Shown one piece after another: positions 44,537 through 53,526 of a DNA stretch of 64,000 nucleotides. The notes beneath the pieces were generated by a model that saw only the letters and a list, made by a program, of their open reading frames with translations, searched no databases and had not been told where the DNA came from. Each line of letters starts with the position of its first letter. The stretch's first letter is position 1. A program made the position numbers and the translations under genes. Source of the DNA: CAZUCE01 sp964619265 (GTDB lineage: Bacteria > Planctomycetota > UBA1135 > GCA-002686595); NCBI GenBank assembly GCA_964619265.1, contig CAZUCE010000004.1, positions 62,001 through 126,000 of the forward strand, in the 5' to 3' direction.

Positions 44537-45700
44537 TCAGGGGTGATCAGGCTCGACGAACTGAGCGGCGAGGCTAGCTAGGTGCTCGGGGCCCTTGGGA
44601 CCCGCGACCTCTTCGAGGCAGGAGACTGCGCAGGCGAGGACGAGAGCCGTGGCGGGATCCGGGTGGGCCTGGCTCGCCAGAAGAGCCCGAGCGGTCTCCC
44701 AATGGTCGATCGCGCTGCGAACGAGGGAGCACTCCACTTCGAAGGCCGGGTCGCTCAGGGGCGGAGATCCGCGGTAATTCCAAAGGCGAGCGCCGGGCCT
44801 TGCGCCTCGCTCGGTCTCCACCCCAAGGAACTTCTTTACCCAGTCTGTTTCGGCCTGCCCCCGGACCCGAACGGTCGCCGCACAGTCCAGTGAAAGCTCA
44901 TCGAGAGGAAGTTCCGACATGAACCCAAGCCAGCGGCGGGTCAGATAGTGGCCACACTCGTGTTCGACGCGGATTTCATTGGAGAGCGTTCCCCATTGAG
45001 CCTCGTCCAACCCGACCTCCTGGGCTCGAAGAGCGCTGTAGGCACCGGTTGAAACGAGAACGAAACGATCCGAGATAAGTTCCGGCTGCTCGCTGGCGAT
45101 CCTCTTTAGGTAGTCCATCCAGCGACTCTCCGTAACCTCTAGGCGGCCCTGCGAAAACGCAGCCCTTAGGCGGTCGATTCGCTCCCAATTTCTGTACCCC
45201 GCAACGAGTGCGGCACCCATCGAGGGCGGAATCTGAACGGGCTCGTTGCGGTGCAGTAGGCATTGAGCGACGTATTCGAAGTCAGCGCGCTCGTCGAGCC
45301 AAAGCAGGGGGAGCGTTCCAGCTGCGGTCCGTCGGAGCTCGACGCGACCGGCACCCAAGGGACGGGTTTGTGGCCCAGCTTCGACCCGCCCTCCTCGCAG
45401 GGCCAAGCGATAGTCTTCGTCCAGCGACATTTCCCGGCGGACAGGGAATTGCAGCTGCCGAATGACCCCTGGGAGGACTTCGCCCAAGGAGGTCGCTTCC
45501 ATCTGTCCGGCGTATCGCTTCCAATCTGGAACGTGGGGTTCATGCCCTTGCGGGGATTCGACTGGCCAGGTAAGTGAAGTCCAATGCGTCCGCGGTGCGT
45601 TGAAAGCAAGCAGCTCGTCGACAACTTCGGGGTTGGTGTCCAAGCCTTCGAGCTGGGATCGTCGTGCTTGGAGAACCTGGTCTTCGACGGCGGAGAGCAT
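44537..45700 (-). CDS. HECGH-motif putative metalloprotein of unknown family
   Basis: A 387-aa protein. RVEHECGHYLTRRWLG contains HECGH (residues 247-251), and 16 residues later comes PLDELSLDCAAT, giving an HExxH ... DEL/xxD pattern that would complete a metal site. The N-terminal 200 residues have no recognisable motif; residues 160-230 are helical. I cannot assign it to a family. It might be a peptidase that removes part of the leader, or a hydroxylase like the HExxH protein at 25925; neither is shown. It is the first gene of the 45700-43062 operon, next to the IS630 element. Confidence 0.6.
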   Translation of the reverse strand: MLSAVEDQVLQARRSQLEGLDTNPEVVDELLAFNAPRTHWTSLTWPVESPQGHEPHVPDWKRYAGQMEATSLGEVLPGVIRQLQFPVRREMSLDEDYRLALRGGRVEAGPQTRPLGAGRVELRRTAAGTLPLLWLDERADFEYVAQCLLHRNEPVQIPPSMGAALVAGYRNWERIDRLRAAFSQGRLEVTESRWMDYLKRIASEQPELISDRFVLVSTGAYSALRAQEVGLDEAQWGTLSNEIRVEHECGHYLTRRWLGFMSELPLDELSLDCAATVRVRGQAETDWVKKFLGVETERGARPGARLWNYRGSPPLSDPAFEVECSLVRSAIDHWETARALLASQAHPDPATALVLACAVSCLEEVAGPKGPEHLASLAAQFVEPDHP

Positions 45701-45764
45701 AGGGAATAGGGCGGGAGATATTGCTGCGGTGCCTGGGGCCAGCAGGGGAGTCAGGCAGCGGAGA

Positions 45765-46793
45765 TCAGACGGCGACCCGGAGGTTCCAGTTCTCCGTAAA
45801 CGTCGAGACTGCAGTTCGCAAACTGCTTCGCCGGCCGCTGGTGGATTCGCACTGCAGGTTGAAATCTAAGGTCGAGAACCAGGGCTCAATACGATTGAGC
45901 CAGTTGTGCTTGGCGGGCAAAACGTGGAGATTTTCCGGCATCGTGTCGCCGACCGCTTTCGCGACGAGGCGTTCGTCCTGAGCGTCCAGGAAGACGTGCG
46001 GTTCCGCCTCGGGATGCTCTTCCAGGACCTCACGCCAGAAGTCCTGAAGCGAAGGGTCGTTGCGTTGCACTAAGCAATGGGAGCGAACTTGTCGGCTTTT
46101 CAAATCCAGGCAAGCCACGACGTGGGAAGGTTGTGGATTCGAATCTCCGCCCGCGTTCCAGGCTACTGCTCGCTTGTACTTCGCAAGACTCTTGACTCCG
46201 AACGAGTAGACCTCATTCGCCTGATCCCCCGTTTCCAGAACGCTGATGAACTCGTGGAGCACTGGATCGAGGGACTTATCCGGCTCCTGCCATCGAACGG
46301 CCTGTCCACCGTCCAGCCGAATGTCGGCTTCGGACAGCAGGCGCCATAGGCTGCTTTGAGAGATGGAACTCGTCCAGCCCTGGGAGAGAATGGTCTCCCG
46401 CAGCGTTTCTCCCGTCCATCGGTCACGTCGGACCCCAAAGTCGCGTGGAGACTGAAGCGCAACTTCGAGGATTTGCTGTTTCAGGTGGGGAGTGAATTTG
46501 GCCGGTCGACCAGGCCGGCCTGCCTCGCCGAGTCCTTCGAGCCGGCGTTCTTGGAACCTAGTGAGCCATCCGCGGACGCGCGACCGACAGGTGCCCAAGT
46601 CCGCGGAAATGGACCGAATGGAGCGTCCGCTCGAATACAGCAAGACCGCGCGAGCTCGTCGATAGAAGCGCTCTTCGTGTTGCACGCAGCGGAGGATGTC
46701 GCGGAGCACGCGCTCTTCCATGCTGGTGAGAACGACTCTCGGGGAAGCCGCCGCCCTGGTTCGCTTGAGAGGCTCGTTGGAGGGCCCGTTCAA
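45765..46793 (-). mobile_element. IS630-family transposase
   Basis: A 342-aa transposase. The N-terminal half is a helix-turn-helix/winged region (SIRSISADLGTCRSRVRGWL, then a GRPAKFTPHLKQQILEVAL linker); the C-terminal DDE domain shows Asp in VACLDLKSRQ, Asp in HVFLDAQDE and Asn/Glu in LNRIEPWFSTL. The usual IS630 end 'YNxxPxPFxW' is missing: the frame ends at NWNLRVAV, so the protein may be slightly truncated. Terminal inverted repeats and TA duplications were not found by eye. It forms the right border of the low-GC RiPP region. Confidence 0.85.
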
Positions 46794-46799
46794 GCGTCA

Positions 46800-48877
46800 C
46801 TCCCGGCGAGCTGGCCGAATAGAGGTTGTTGTTCACTGGCTTTGCACCGTGCATCCCTGAAATGCACCGCACCGAAGGCGAGGCCTCGTGAGACTGCGCG
46901 AGGAATCAGGATTCGGGCAGGCCAAGAACTCCGAGCTAGTGAGCCTTGCTCCGGACGGCTTCGAGCAACAGGGCTGCGTTCCGCTGACTTTCGAGTGTTC
47001 GGGTCCATTGGACAAGTCCTCCATGGGTCAGTGTCAAGTCGGGTTGAAGCGAACGAACCTGAGTGTCGGCGATCTGTTTGCGTTCCGCTACGGGTTCAAA
47101 GTTGTGGGGATTTGTTCCGGCCTGTGTATAGGTTCTGAGCGAAGAGCTAGCTGCGAGAACCTGTCCCGATGGCCGCGGAAGTAAGCTCCAGCTGATCTTT
47201 CAGGAGGCATCCACAGGTTATCCACAGGTGTTTGGGTGGACTTGTCCGGCCTTCACGACCTCGGAAAGCGAGGTGACGCTCCCCAAGGAAATAGTCACTG
47301 CGCACGATTTCGGTGCGATGCGCACGCGCTGTCGCGCCCGACTCAAATTTCGAGCCAAGGGAGCGGCACTTTCCGGGGCCGCGCTTCTTTGTGGATCTGC
47401 TGAATCCAGCTGCGAGGCGTACTTGAAGTTCCGGGCACAAAAGGATGTCTGCACGGGGGCGTGGCCGATCTCCTGCAGGCATGCGAAGGGTGGTGGGGGG
47501 GTCACCTTCTTGAAATCCGGAACAGCGGATTGCTAATCCATGGACTTCGGGCGCGGGATTGGGCCGCTTTCTCGGGTTCAGGCTCGCGAAGCACTGTTGC
47601 GGGCTTTGGGCGGGCCGGGGCCGGGAGACCGCGCGAGCCTCGGGTTGGTCCTGTACAGCGGCGCGAAGTCGCGCGAATCTACTCGCGAACGCGGTGTGGC
47701 TCTCGGAGCGATTCGTGCGCGGATTTCGCATGGCCCCTAACGACTCTGCGGTCAGCATCCCGCAGGCATGGTTCTCCCCGCTTGGTTTCCAGGCTTCTTT
47801 CGCCCGAGCTGCGCATGGTGCATGCGTGCGTGTTCAGCCGCTATGTCGTCGGTCGTTCAAGGCATGGCGACGAGCCGTTCCCTTTGCTCTTCTTTCGCGC
47901 CACGCTCCAAATTCTGCTCGGCGAATGGTGGGTGACCTCGATGTTGCCGGGGTGAGGACTCTTGTTCTGAACTTTGCTTAGCTTCGCCAAATTGGATGGA
48001 GGCGGGCAGATTTGAGAGCGGCACGGTGGGAAGCGAAAATCAGCGGGGGCGCTACGAGAGTCTTCGGAGCCGGCGGACTTGGCTCAGGCACCAAGGTTGA
48101 CGGAACCCGCCGCGATGCGCGTGGTCTGGGTCGAGCGACGAGTGGAGTCCTTGGAGGCTCCAGCAACCAGCTCGGAGCTGCACTTGATCGAACTGAACAG
48201 ATGCGAGGCCCCAGCAGCCTCATTCGAAATCTGGGCTTCGAGAGATCGCACAGAGGCTGCCGCTTCTTTCGGCCTGCCGGACGAAGGCGGTCGCCGCGGC
48301 CTCGGAGACTTCGCCCGGGGGGAATTGGTGTGGCGGCGCAGTTGGTGATCGTTAGTCGGGCTCAACTGGAATCAGCAGTGGATCCAAGTCAAAGGAGATT
48401 CCACGGGCAGGGGTCTGGAAGCCTCCGTTTAGCTGTTTCAATACCAGCTCATCTGCCAGGCAGCGGACACCGGTGAGAGTGGTTTCGCACTGCTCGCGAG
48501 ACGGTTCGGCTTGAGCACCAGGCCGAGCTAAGACTCGAGTTGTCCGACTCGTTCGTTCCGTCCGAAGGCCCCCGCTGGACGGCCCCGCGGCTGGACCTCG
48601 GCGCGGAGATTTCGAGTTCCCAAATGCAGATCCAGTGCGCGACGTGCGAAGTTCCGCTCGAGCTGCTTGTTTGTCGACCGGGGACGAGTCTCTTTTTCCT
48701 GAGCGGAGTGTCCGGCCTGTCCGGATTGGAGCCCATCGAGGTCGGTCCGAACGGTCTGGCGAATCTCCGCGTCCAAGTGCGCGAGCACGTTTCCTCTATG
48801 GGCGCCATCTACCAGGACTCCAACCGTTGAGCGCGAGCCGGGGTGCAGGTCCCTCAGGTGTTTCGAGGTCTGGTCCT
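46800..48877. other. 2-kb stretch without a defensible gene
   Basis: Many short frames on both strands, none with a motif I recognise and none with codon bias clearly in its favour. A plus-strand frame at 48540-48830 (96 codons, CATCEVPLELLVCRPGTSLF) is the most protein-like. On the minus strand near 46990-47110 TLTHGGLVQWTRTLESQRNA looks like a coding remnant interrupted by a stop. A tandem pair ATCCACAGG/TTATCCACAGG lies at 47209-47229 and contains one perfect DnaA-box-like 9-mer (TTATCCACA). It is probably gene debris next to the insertion sequence. Confidence 0.4.
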
Positions 48878-50536
48878 TCAGACCGCGCGCCAGCCGTGCA
48901 TGCGGTCGAGCGCGGCGCCCAGTTCGGACTCCTCGGCGGCCCGTTGGTCTTCATTCCAGTCGAGCAGGCTCGCCATCTCGTCGAGAACCATCGGCGCGGC
49001 GCGGTCGAGATCGGCCAGCGCGCCGTAGCCGACGTCGGTGCGGCGCAGCAGGAAGTCGGTGACCGAGAGCGCGTCCTCCTGCTCGACGGCCCAGCGGACC
49101 TCGCCGAGCAGGGTTTCGGCGTCGAGTTCGGCGCTCCCGTCCGCCAGGGCTTCGACGGCCGGGGCGTGGACTCCGTAGCGTCGCCGGTAGGCGGCCGCGC
49201 GCAGGAACTTCGAGTCGCCCAGTTCGCTCCGCAGCTGAGCGCCCTCGGGGCTGCCGGCGGGACCGAAGGGACGCGACCAGCTGGATCTTCCCTCGCGCTC
49301 GGGCAGCGCGCCCCACAGGGTCATGCGACGGGTGGGTGACTTCTTGCTCTTGTCCCCGCGGCCGAGGTGACGGCACAGGTCTGCGCCCAGGGGTTCGGCC
49401 ATGCTGCGGAAGCCGGTCAGCTTGCCTCCCGCGATGGTGAACAGGTTGCCTTCGCGAACCACGCGCTCTTCCCGGGAGCGAGCGCTGGGGTCCTCGTCGG
49501 GGGCGGCCAGCAGCGGGCGTAGACCGGACCACGCGGACAGAACGTCGTCCGACGTCAGGTTGGCCTCGGGAGCGAGTCCATTGGCCGATGCTAGGAGGTA
49601 GTCCACCTCTTCGCGGGTCATAGATGGGTCTTTGTCGGTCGGCGTGTCGAGGTCTGTGGTTCCGATGACCGTGCGATTGGCCCACGGGATCAAGAACATT
49701 GCGCGACCATCTACCTTTGATGTGAAGATGACGGCACCTTCCGTGGGAAGGCGCGCGCGATCGAGGATCACGTGGCCCCCGCGGGTGGAGGAGATCCAGC
49801 GGCCCTCGAGGCCAGCGCGGGCGCGCAGGGCCTCGGTGAACGGTCCGCCGCATAGCACGGCCCGCGCGGCGCGGATTTCGAGCCGCCGCCCGGTCAATTG
49901 GTCGGTGGCTTGGACGGCGACGCCCTCTGCGGAGTCGGCGATCTTGTCGGCCCGGATCCGCGATGCGGCGACAACACCCGCTTCAAGGGAAGTTCGCACG
50001 ACACTGAGGGTCAATCGTGCGTCGTCTGTGGCTCCATCCAAGTAAGAGCCGGCGCCCTTCAAGCCCTCTGGGTCGAGCCCTGGGAAGCGCTCGAGGGCGT
50101 TCGGCTTGGAAACGACGCTGGGCCAACCCAGGCGGCGCGGCATGGAAAGCAAGGTGTACAACCAAAGTCCGGCGCGCAGCTTCCAGGGCCCAACCCGGTC
50201 GCCCTTGTGGAGCGGGAAGCTGAAAACCTCGGGCCAGACCATTCCAGCGGCCGCGTCGAGGAGCCAAGCACGCTCCAGGCACGACTCGCGGACCAAACCG
50301 AACTCGTAGTGCTCTAGGTAACGCAGGCCGCCGTGGATCAGCCGGGAGGAGGCGCTCGAGGTATGAGCGGCCCAATCGTCGGCTTCGATCAGCGCGACGT
50401 TGAGTCCACGGGCCTTCAGATCGAGGGCTACACCGGCACCGGTGATGCCTCCGCCCACGACCACGGCGTCGAATCGCTTGGTCGAGAGGTCGTCGAGGCG
50501 CTGGGCTCGGGGGGGGGGCGGAGAGGGCACAGTCAT
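48878..50536 (-). CDS. glpD: Glycerol-3-phosphate dehydrogenase (FAD)
   Basis: A 552-aa flavoprotein. The N-terminal dinucleotide fold is VVVGGGITGAGVALDL, followed by EADDWAAHTSSASSRLIHGG, the FAD/substrate motif of GlpD proteins, then RYLEHYEFGLVRE. The second conserved region is VIGTTDLDTPTDKDP, and the C-terminal helical domain (about 420-550) is the DAO_C cap. It oxidises sn-glycerol-3-phosphate to dihydroxyacetone phosphate and passes electrons to quinone at the membrane. No glpK or glpF is nearby. The start ATG 50536 has TAGCTT 13 nt upstream. Confidence 0.93.
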   Translation of the reverse strand: MTVPSPPPPRAQRLDDLSTKRFDAVVVGGGITGAGVALDLKARGLNVALIEADDWAAHTSSASSRLIHGGLRYLEHYEFGLVRESCLERAWLLDAAAGMVWPEVFSFPLHKGDRVGPWKLRAGLWLYTLLSMPRRLGWPSVVSKPNALERFPGLDPEGLKGAGSYLDGATDDARLTLSVVRTSLEAGVVAASRIRADKIADSAEGVAVQATDQLTGRRLEIRAARAVLCGGPFTEALRARAGLEGRWISSTRGGHVILDRARLPTEGAVIFTSKVDGRAMFLIPWANRTVIGTTDLDTPTDKDPSMTREEVDYLLASANGLAPEANLTSDDVLSAWSGLRPLLAAPDEDPSARSREERVVREGNLFTIAGGKLTGFRSMAEPLGADLCRHLGRGDKSKKSPTRRMTLWGALPEREGRSSWSRPFGPAGSPEGAQLRSELGDSKFLRAAAYRRRYGVHAPAVEALADGSAELDAETLLGEVRWAVEQEDALSVTDFLLRRTDVGYGALADLDRAAPMVLDEMASLLDWNEDQRAAEESELGAALDRMHGWRAV

Positions 50537-50549
50537 CGGCAGTCCGCCG

Positions 50550-50555
50550 AAGCTA
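50550..50555 (-). promoter_or_regulatory. TAGCTT, putative -10 box of glpD
   Basis: Minus-strand TAGCTT, 13 nt before the ATG at 50536. Confidence 0.3.
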
Positions 50556-50699
50556 GCTCGGTTCGGCTGGCGGAATCTCCGGAAGGGGCCTTCCGATTGC
50601 TCCGTGGCGCGGTTTCGGGACGAATCGGAGGCTCCGCCTCGATCTGGACCTCATCCCCGGAACCCCAGAATCCCCGGAAGCCCAGGGATAGCTTCGGGC

Positions 50700-53363
50700 T
50701 CAGTCTTCTTGGGGCGAAGCTGAACCGCTTTCCACGGGCGCGACGGGTCCGGCTGGAATCCCGCGCAAGGAGGCGCGCAGCTCGGCTTCGAGCGAGGTTC
50801 GCAGGGCCTCGCGGGTGGATTCGTCCGGAACCAACTGCAGCGCGCGCTCGAGCTCCGCCCGGGCGCCCGGCTCGTCACCCATTTCAGCCCGGGCGAATCC
50901 TAGGTCGCGGGCCAGGTCGAACCGTTCGGGGGCTAGATCCCGGGCCCGCTCCAGAAACGGCAGCGCGTCGACCGGAAGCCCCGCGGCCAGTTCGATGCGC
51001 CCCCGCTCGGCGAGGGCTTCGGCGCTCGGCTCCGGTGCGCCCAAGGCGCGCTCGGCGAAGTCGCGGGCCGAGCGCAGGTCCCCGCGCTGACGGTCGACGC
51101 GGGCCAGCGCGACCCAGGTCGCAGGTTCTTGCACGAGGCCGCTCGCGAGCAGGCCGCGCAACTGTTCACGCAGGCCCAGGTCGGCGCACAATTCGTAGGC
51201 GCGCAGGACGTAAGGGCGGGCCGGATCGAAGAGCTCGCGTTGGGTTAGATGAGCGGCCACCAGGTAGTGCGGTTCGAAAAGGTGGGTGCCGAAGTCGCAG
51301 GCGCGTCGCCAGGCGAGCAAAGCCTCGTCGCCGCTGCCCAAGGCCAAAAGCGCCTTGCCGCGCTCGGTGTGCGCCAGCGCGAGTTTGGGTTCGATGGCGA
51401 GCACCTCGTCAAAGATGTTCACGGCGGCACCGGGGCGACCTTCGCGCAGTTGGATCTGCCCGAGCAGTAGTTTCGCTTCTGCGTTCTCCGGCTCGAGCGC
51501 TAGGGCCGCCTCGGCGCTTGAGCGGGCGAGCGCGGGTTTGCGTAGGTCCAGCCAAGTGCGCGCGAGCCACAGGGCATCGGCCGAGCTGGTCGGGCGATTC
51601 TCGTGCGCGAACTCCAGATGGCGTCGGGCTTCGTCGAGCTCGCCGACTTTGTACAGCACCTTCCCAAGATCCGAATGGGGGCGTGGATCCTTGGGAGCGA
51701 TCTCGATCGCCTTGCGAAGCGCCGCGATGCTCTTCGAAGCGTCGCCAGCCGCCAACCACGCTTGGCCCAGCCCAATTTGAGGCTCGACGCGATCCGGCCG
51801 GGACTCTGCAACCTGACCGAACAGGTCGATCACATCGGCGTAGTCGCCGAATCCGTCGAGCTCGGACTGCAGCATCAACGTCCGGCCCAGTCCCAAGTTG
51901 GCCTGCAGCACATCGTCGCGGGTGACGAGGTCGGCCTCGCCACGGAATTGAGCCTTGGACGCGAGGTCCTGGGCTCGCCCGAAGGCCGCCTGGGCGCGGC
52001 CGAGGTCCGGCCCCGAGCCCGATTTTCCGTAGTCCGCCAGGTAGAGCTTTCCGAGCGCCAGTTGGACGGCGATGGCCTCGGGGGTCTCGGCCCTGGCGGC
52101 CGAAAACAAGGCTGGGTCGTCGTCCCAAACCGGGATCCGCGCAAAACTGCGGAAGCCGAAGAACGCAGCGAGCGCTCCGGCAGCCACCAGCACAGGGACT
52201 TCGCCCATGCGGAACAGCTTCGCGAGCCAGCGCAGAGCTGCGGCGAGTAGCAGCGCTCCTCCGAAGGACGCGAGATACACCGCCTGGTCGCGGAAGGGAT
52301 GTTGACCGAGTGCAGTCGGAAACAAAACGATGGGCAGCGTTCCAGCCAGCAGCCACATCGCACCAAACAGCGCGGCGGGATTGCGGCGGCGGATCACCAG
52401 CCCGGCCAAGACCAGGATCGCAGACAGTCCGACGAATCTGCGACCCAAGGCGAATTCGCTGAGCGAGAGATAGGGATCCACCGGTCGCAGCAGCGCGGAA
52501 TCGAACGGCAACAGGGCATGGGGCGCTGCGAAGGCGAGCAATTCAAAGCGCAGCAGCAGGCTTCGGGCTGGCTCGAGCCCGTAGTCCGCAGTCGATGTTG
52601 AAAAACCGCCTCCCGAGAGGCCGCCGAGGAACATCCAGCGGGCTGCGAACCACACGCCCGCGATGGCGGCCAAGGGCGCTAGCGCGCGAAGTTTGAAGCG
52701 CGGGAGCTCCGGTTCGTCCGATGCGCCGGCCGGGCGTGCGAAGGGCAGGGCCAGAAGGATGAACAGCGCAGTTTCCTTCGCGAGTAGAGCGAGCGCGAAG
52801 GCGGTGAGGGCCAGAATCCAAGCTCCGCGGCGGCCTCCCGAGCGCGCTTCGAGAAACGCCCAGGCTGCAAGCAGCGCGAGGCCCGCGTGGAGCGGCTCGG
52901 CCAGAGCCGATGCCTGGGCGAGCGCTTCCACGGCCGAGGGCCGGAGTGCGAACAGAGCGCTCGCTGCGAGGGCGAGTGAGGTGCTGCCCAGGAGCCGGCG
53001 CGCGAGTCCGAATGCGAGCCCGGTTGCGAGGAGATGCGCGGCCAGGGAAGCCAGCCGATAGGGGAAGGCTGCCCCGTCGCCGGCGCGCCAGAGGGCTGCC
53101 TGGAAGAGCGCCGTGAGCGGTCGCCAAACGCCCCGTTGGGACGCCGGGCTCCCGCCCGAATCGCTGGCGAAAGACTCCGGTTGAGTGAGCAGTTCCGTCC
53201 AGTGCCCGGGGATTCGAATCGCCTCCCGCTCGGCCAATGCCGCTTGGTCTCGGTAGACGAAGTCGCCGGTCAAGGTCCCCGAGAAGATCAGAGCAACCGC
53301 GCCGAGTAGCGAGGCCAAAAGCACAACGGCGCGACGCGAGAGCGGGGAGGGTTCGGAAGTCAT
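50700..53363 (-). CDS. Membrane-anchored tetratricopeptide repeat protein
   Basis: An 887-aa protein. The first half has about ten hydrophobic helices (from AVVLLASLLGAVALIFSGTL on) in a layout like PMT/ArnT- or TMTC-type membrane proteins, including GVWRPLTALFQAALW in the first loop. The second half is a run of TPR units, for example IAALRKAIEIAPKDPRPHSD, AEAALALEPENAEAKLLLGQ and FLERARDLAPERFDLARDLG. Similar proteins in planctomycetes are uncharacterised; a glycosyltransferase-like or assembly role is possible. ATG 53363 is chosen over the upstream in-frame start, with TACCGT 10 nt before it; the 40 residues upstream are Arg/Pro-rich. Confidence 0.75.
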   Translation of the reverse strand: MTSEPSPLSRRAVVLLASLLGAVALIFSGTLTGDFVYRDQAALAEREAIRIPGHWTELLTQPESFASDSGGSPASQRGVWRPLTALFQAALWRAGDGAAFPYRLASLAAHLLATGLAFGLARRLLGSTSLALAASALFALRPSAVEALAQASALAEPLHAGLALLAAWAFLEARSGGRRGAWILALTAFALALLAKETALFILLALPFARPAGASDEPELPRFKLRALAPLAAIAGVWFAARWMFLGGLSGGGFSTSTADYGLEPARSLLLRFELLAFAAPHALLPFDSALLRPVDPYLSLSEFALGRRFVGLSAILVLAGLVIRRRNPAALFGAMWLLAGTLPIVLFPTALGQHPFRDQAVYLASFGGALLLAAALRWLAKLFRMGEVPVLVAAGALAAFFGFRSFARIPVWDDDPALFSAARAETPEAIAVQLALGKLYLADYGKSGSGPDLGRAQAAFGRAQDLASKAQFRGEADLVTRDDVLQANLGLGRTLMLQSELDGFGDYADVIDLFGQVAESRPDRVEPQIGLGQAWLAAGDASKSIAALRKAIEIAPKDPRPHSDLGKVLYKVGELDEARRHLEFAHENRPTSSADALWLARTWLDLRKPALARSSAEAALALEPENAEAKLLLGQIQLREGRPGAAVNIFDEVLAIEPKLALAHTERGKALLALGSGDEALLAWRRACDFGTHLFEPHYLVAAHLTQRELFDPARPYVLRAYELCADLGLREQLRGLLASGLVQEPATWVALARVDRQRGDLRSARDFAERALGAPEPSAEALAERGRIELAAGLPVDALPFLERARDLAPERFDLARDLGFARAEMGDEPGARAELERALQLVPDESTREALRTSLEAELRASLRGIPAGPVAPVESGSASPQED

Positions 53364-53526
53364 GGGGGCCGTGACGGTACCTCGGGTCCGTGCCGGGGCG
53401 GGTCCGTGCCGGGGGGCCCTGACGAGGGGGGCGTTCGCCGGCCGGCCGGTTCGCCGGTACAGAAGGAGCAAGTCCCTTGCCACCGCCTCAGCTCCCGCCG
53501 AGGCTAGAGCCTTCGGACACGCACTC

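Noticed and set aside
47205..47230. Replication origin at the DnaA-box-like repeat
   Set aside because: A single perfect box, no dnaA/dnaN and no AT-rich unwinding stretch; kept only as a minor finding.
48538..48830. Small plus-strand frame in the gene-poor stretch
   Set aside because: Looks somewhat protein-like but has no homologue I recognise, no clear start signal, and competing frames; left inside the region entry rather than called.
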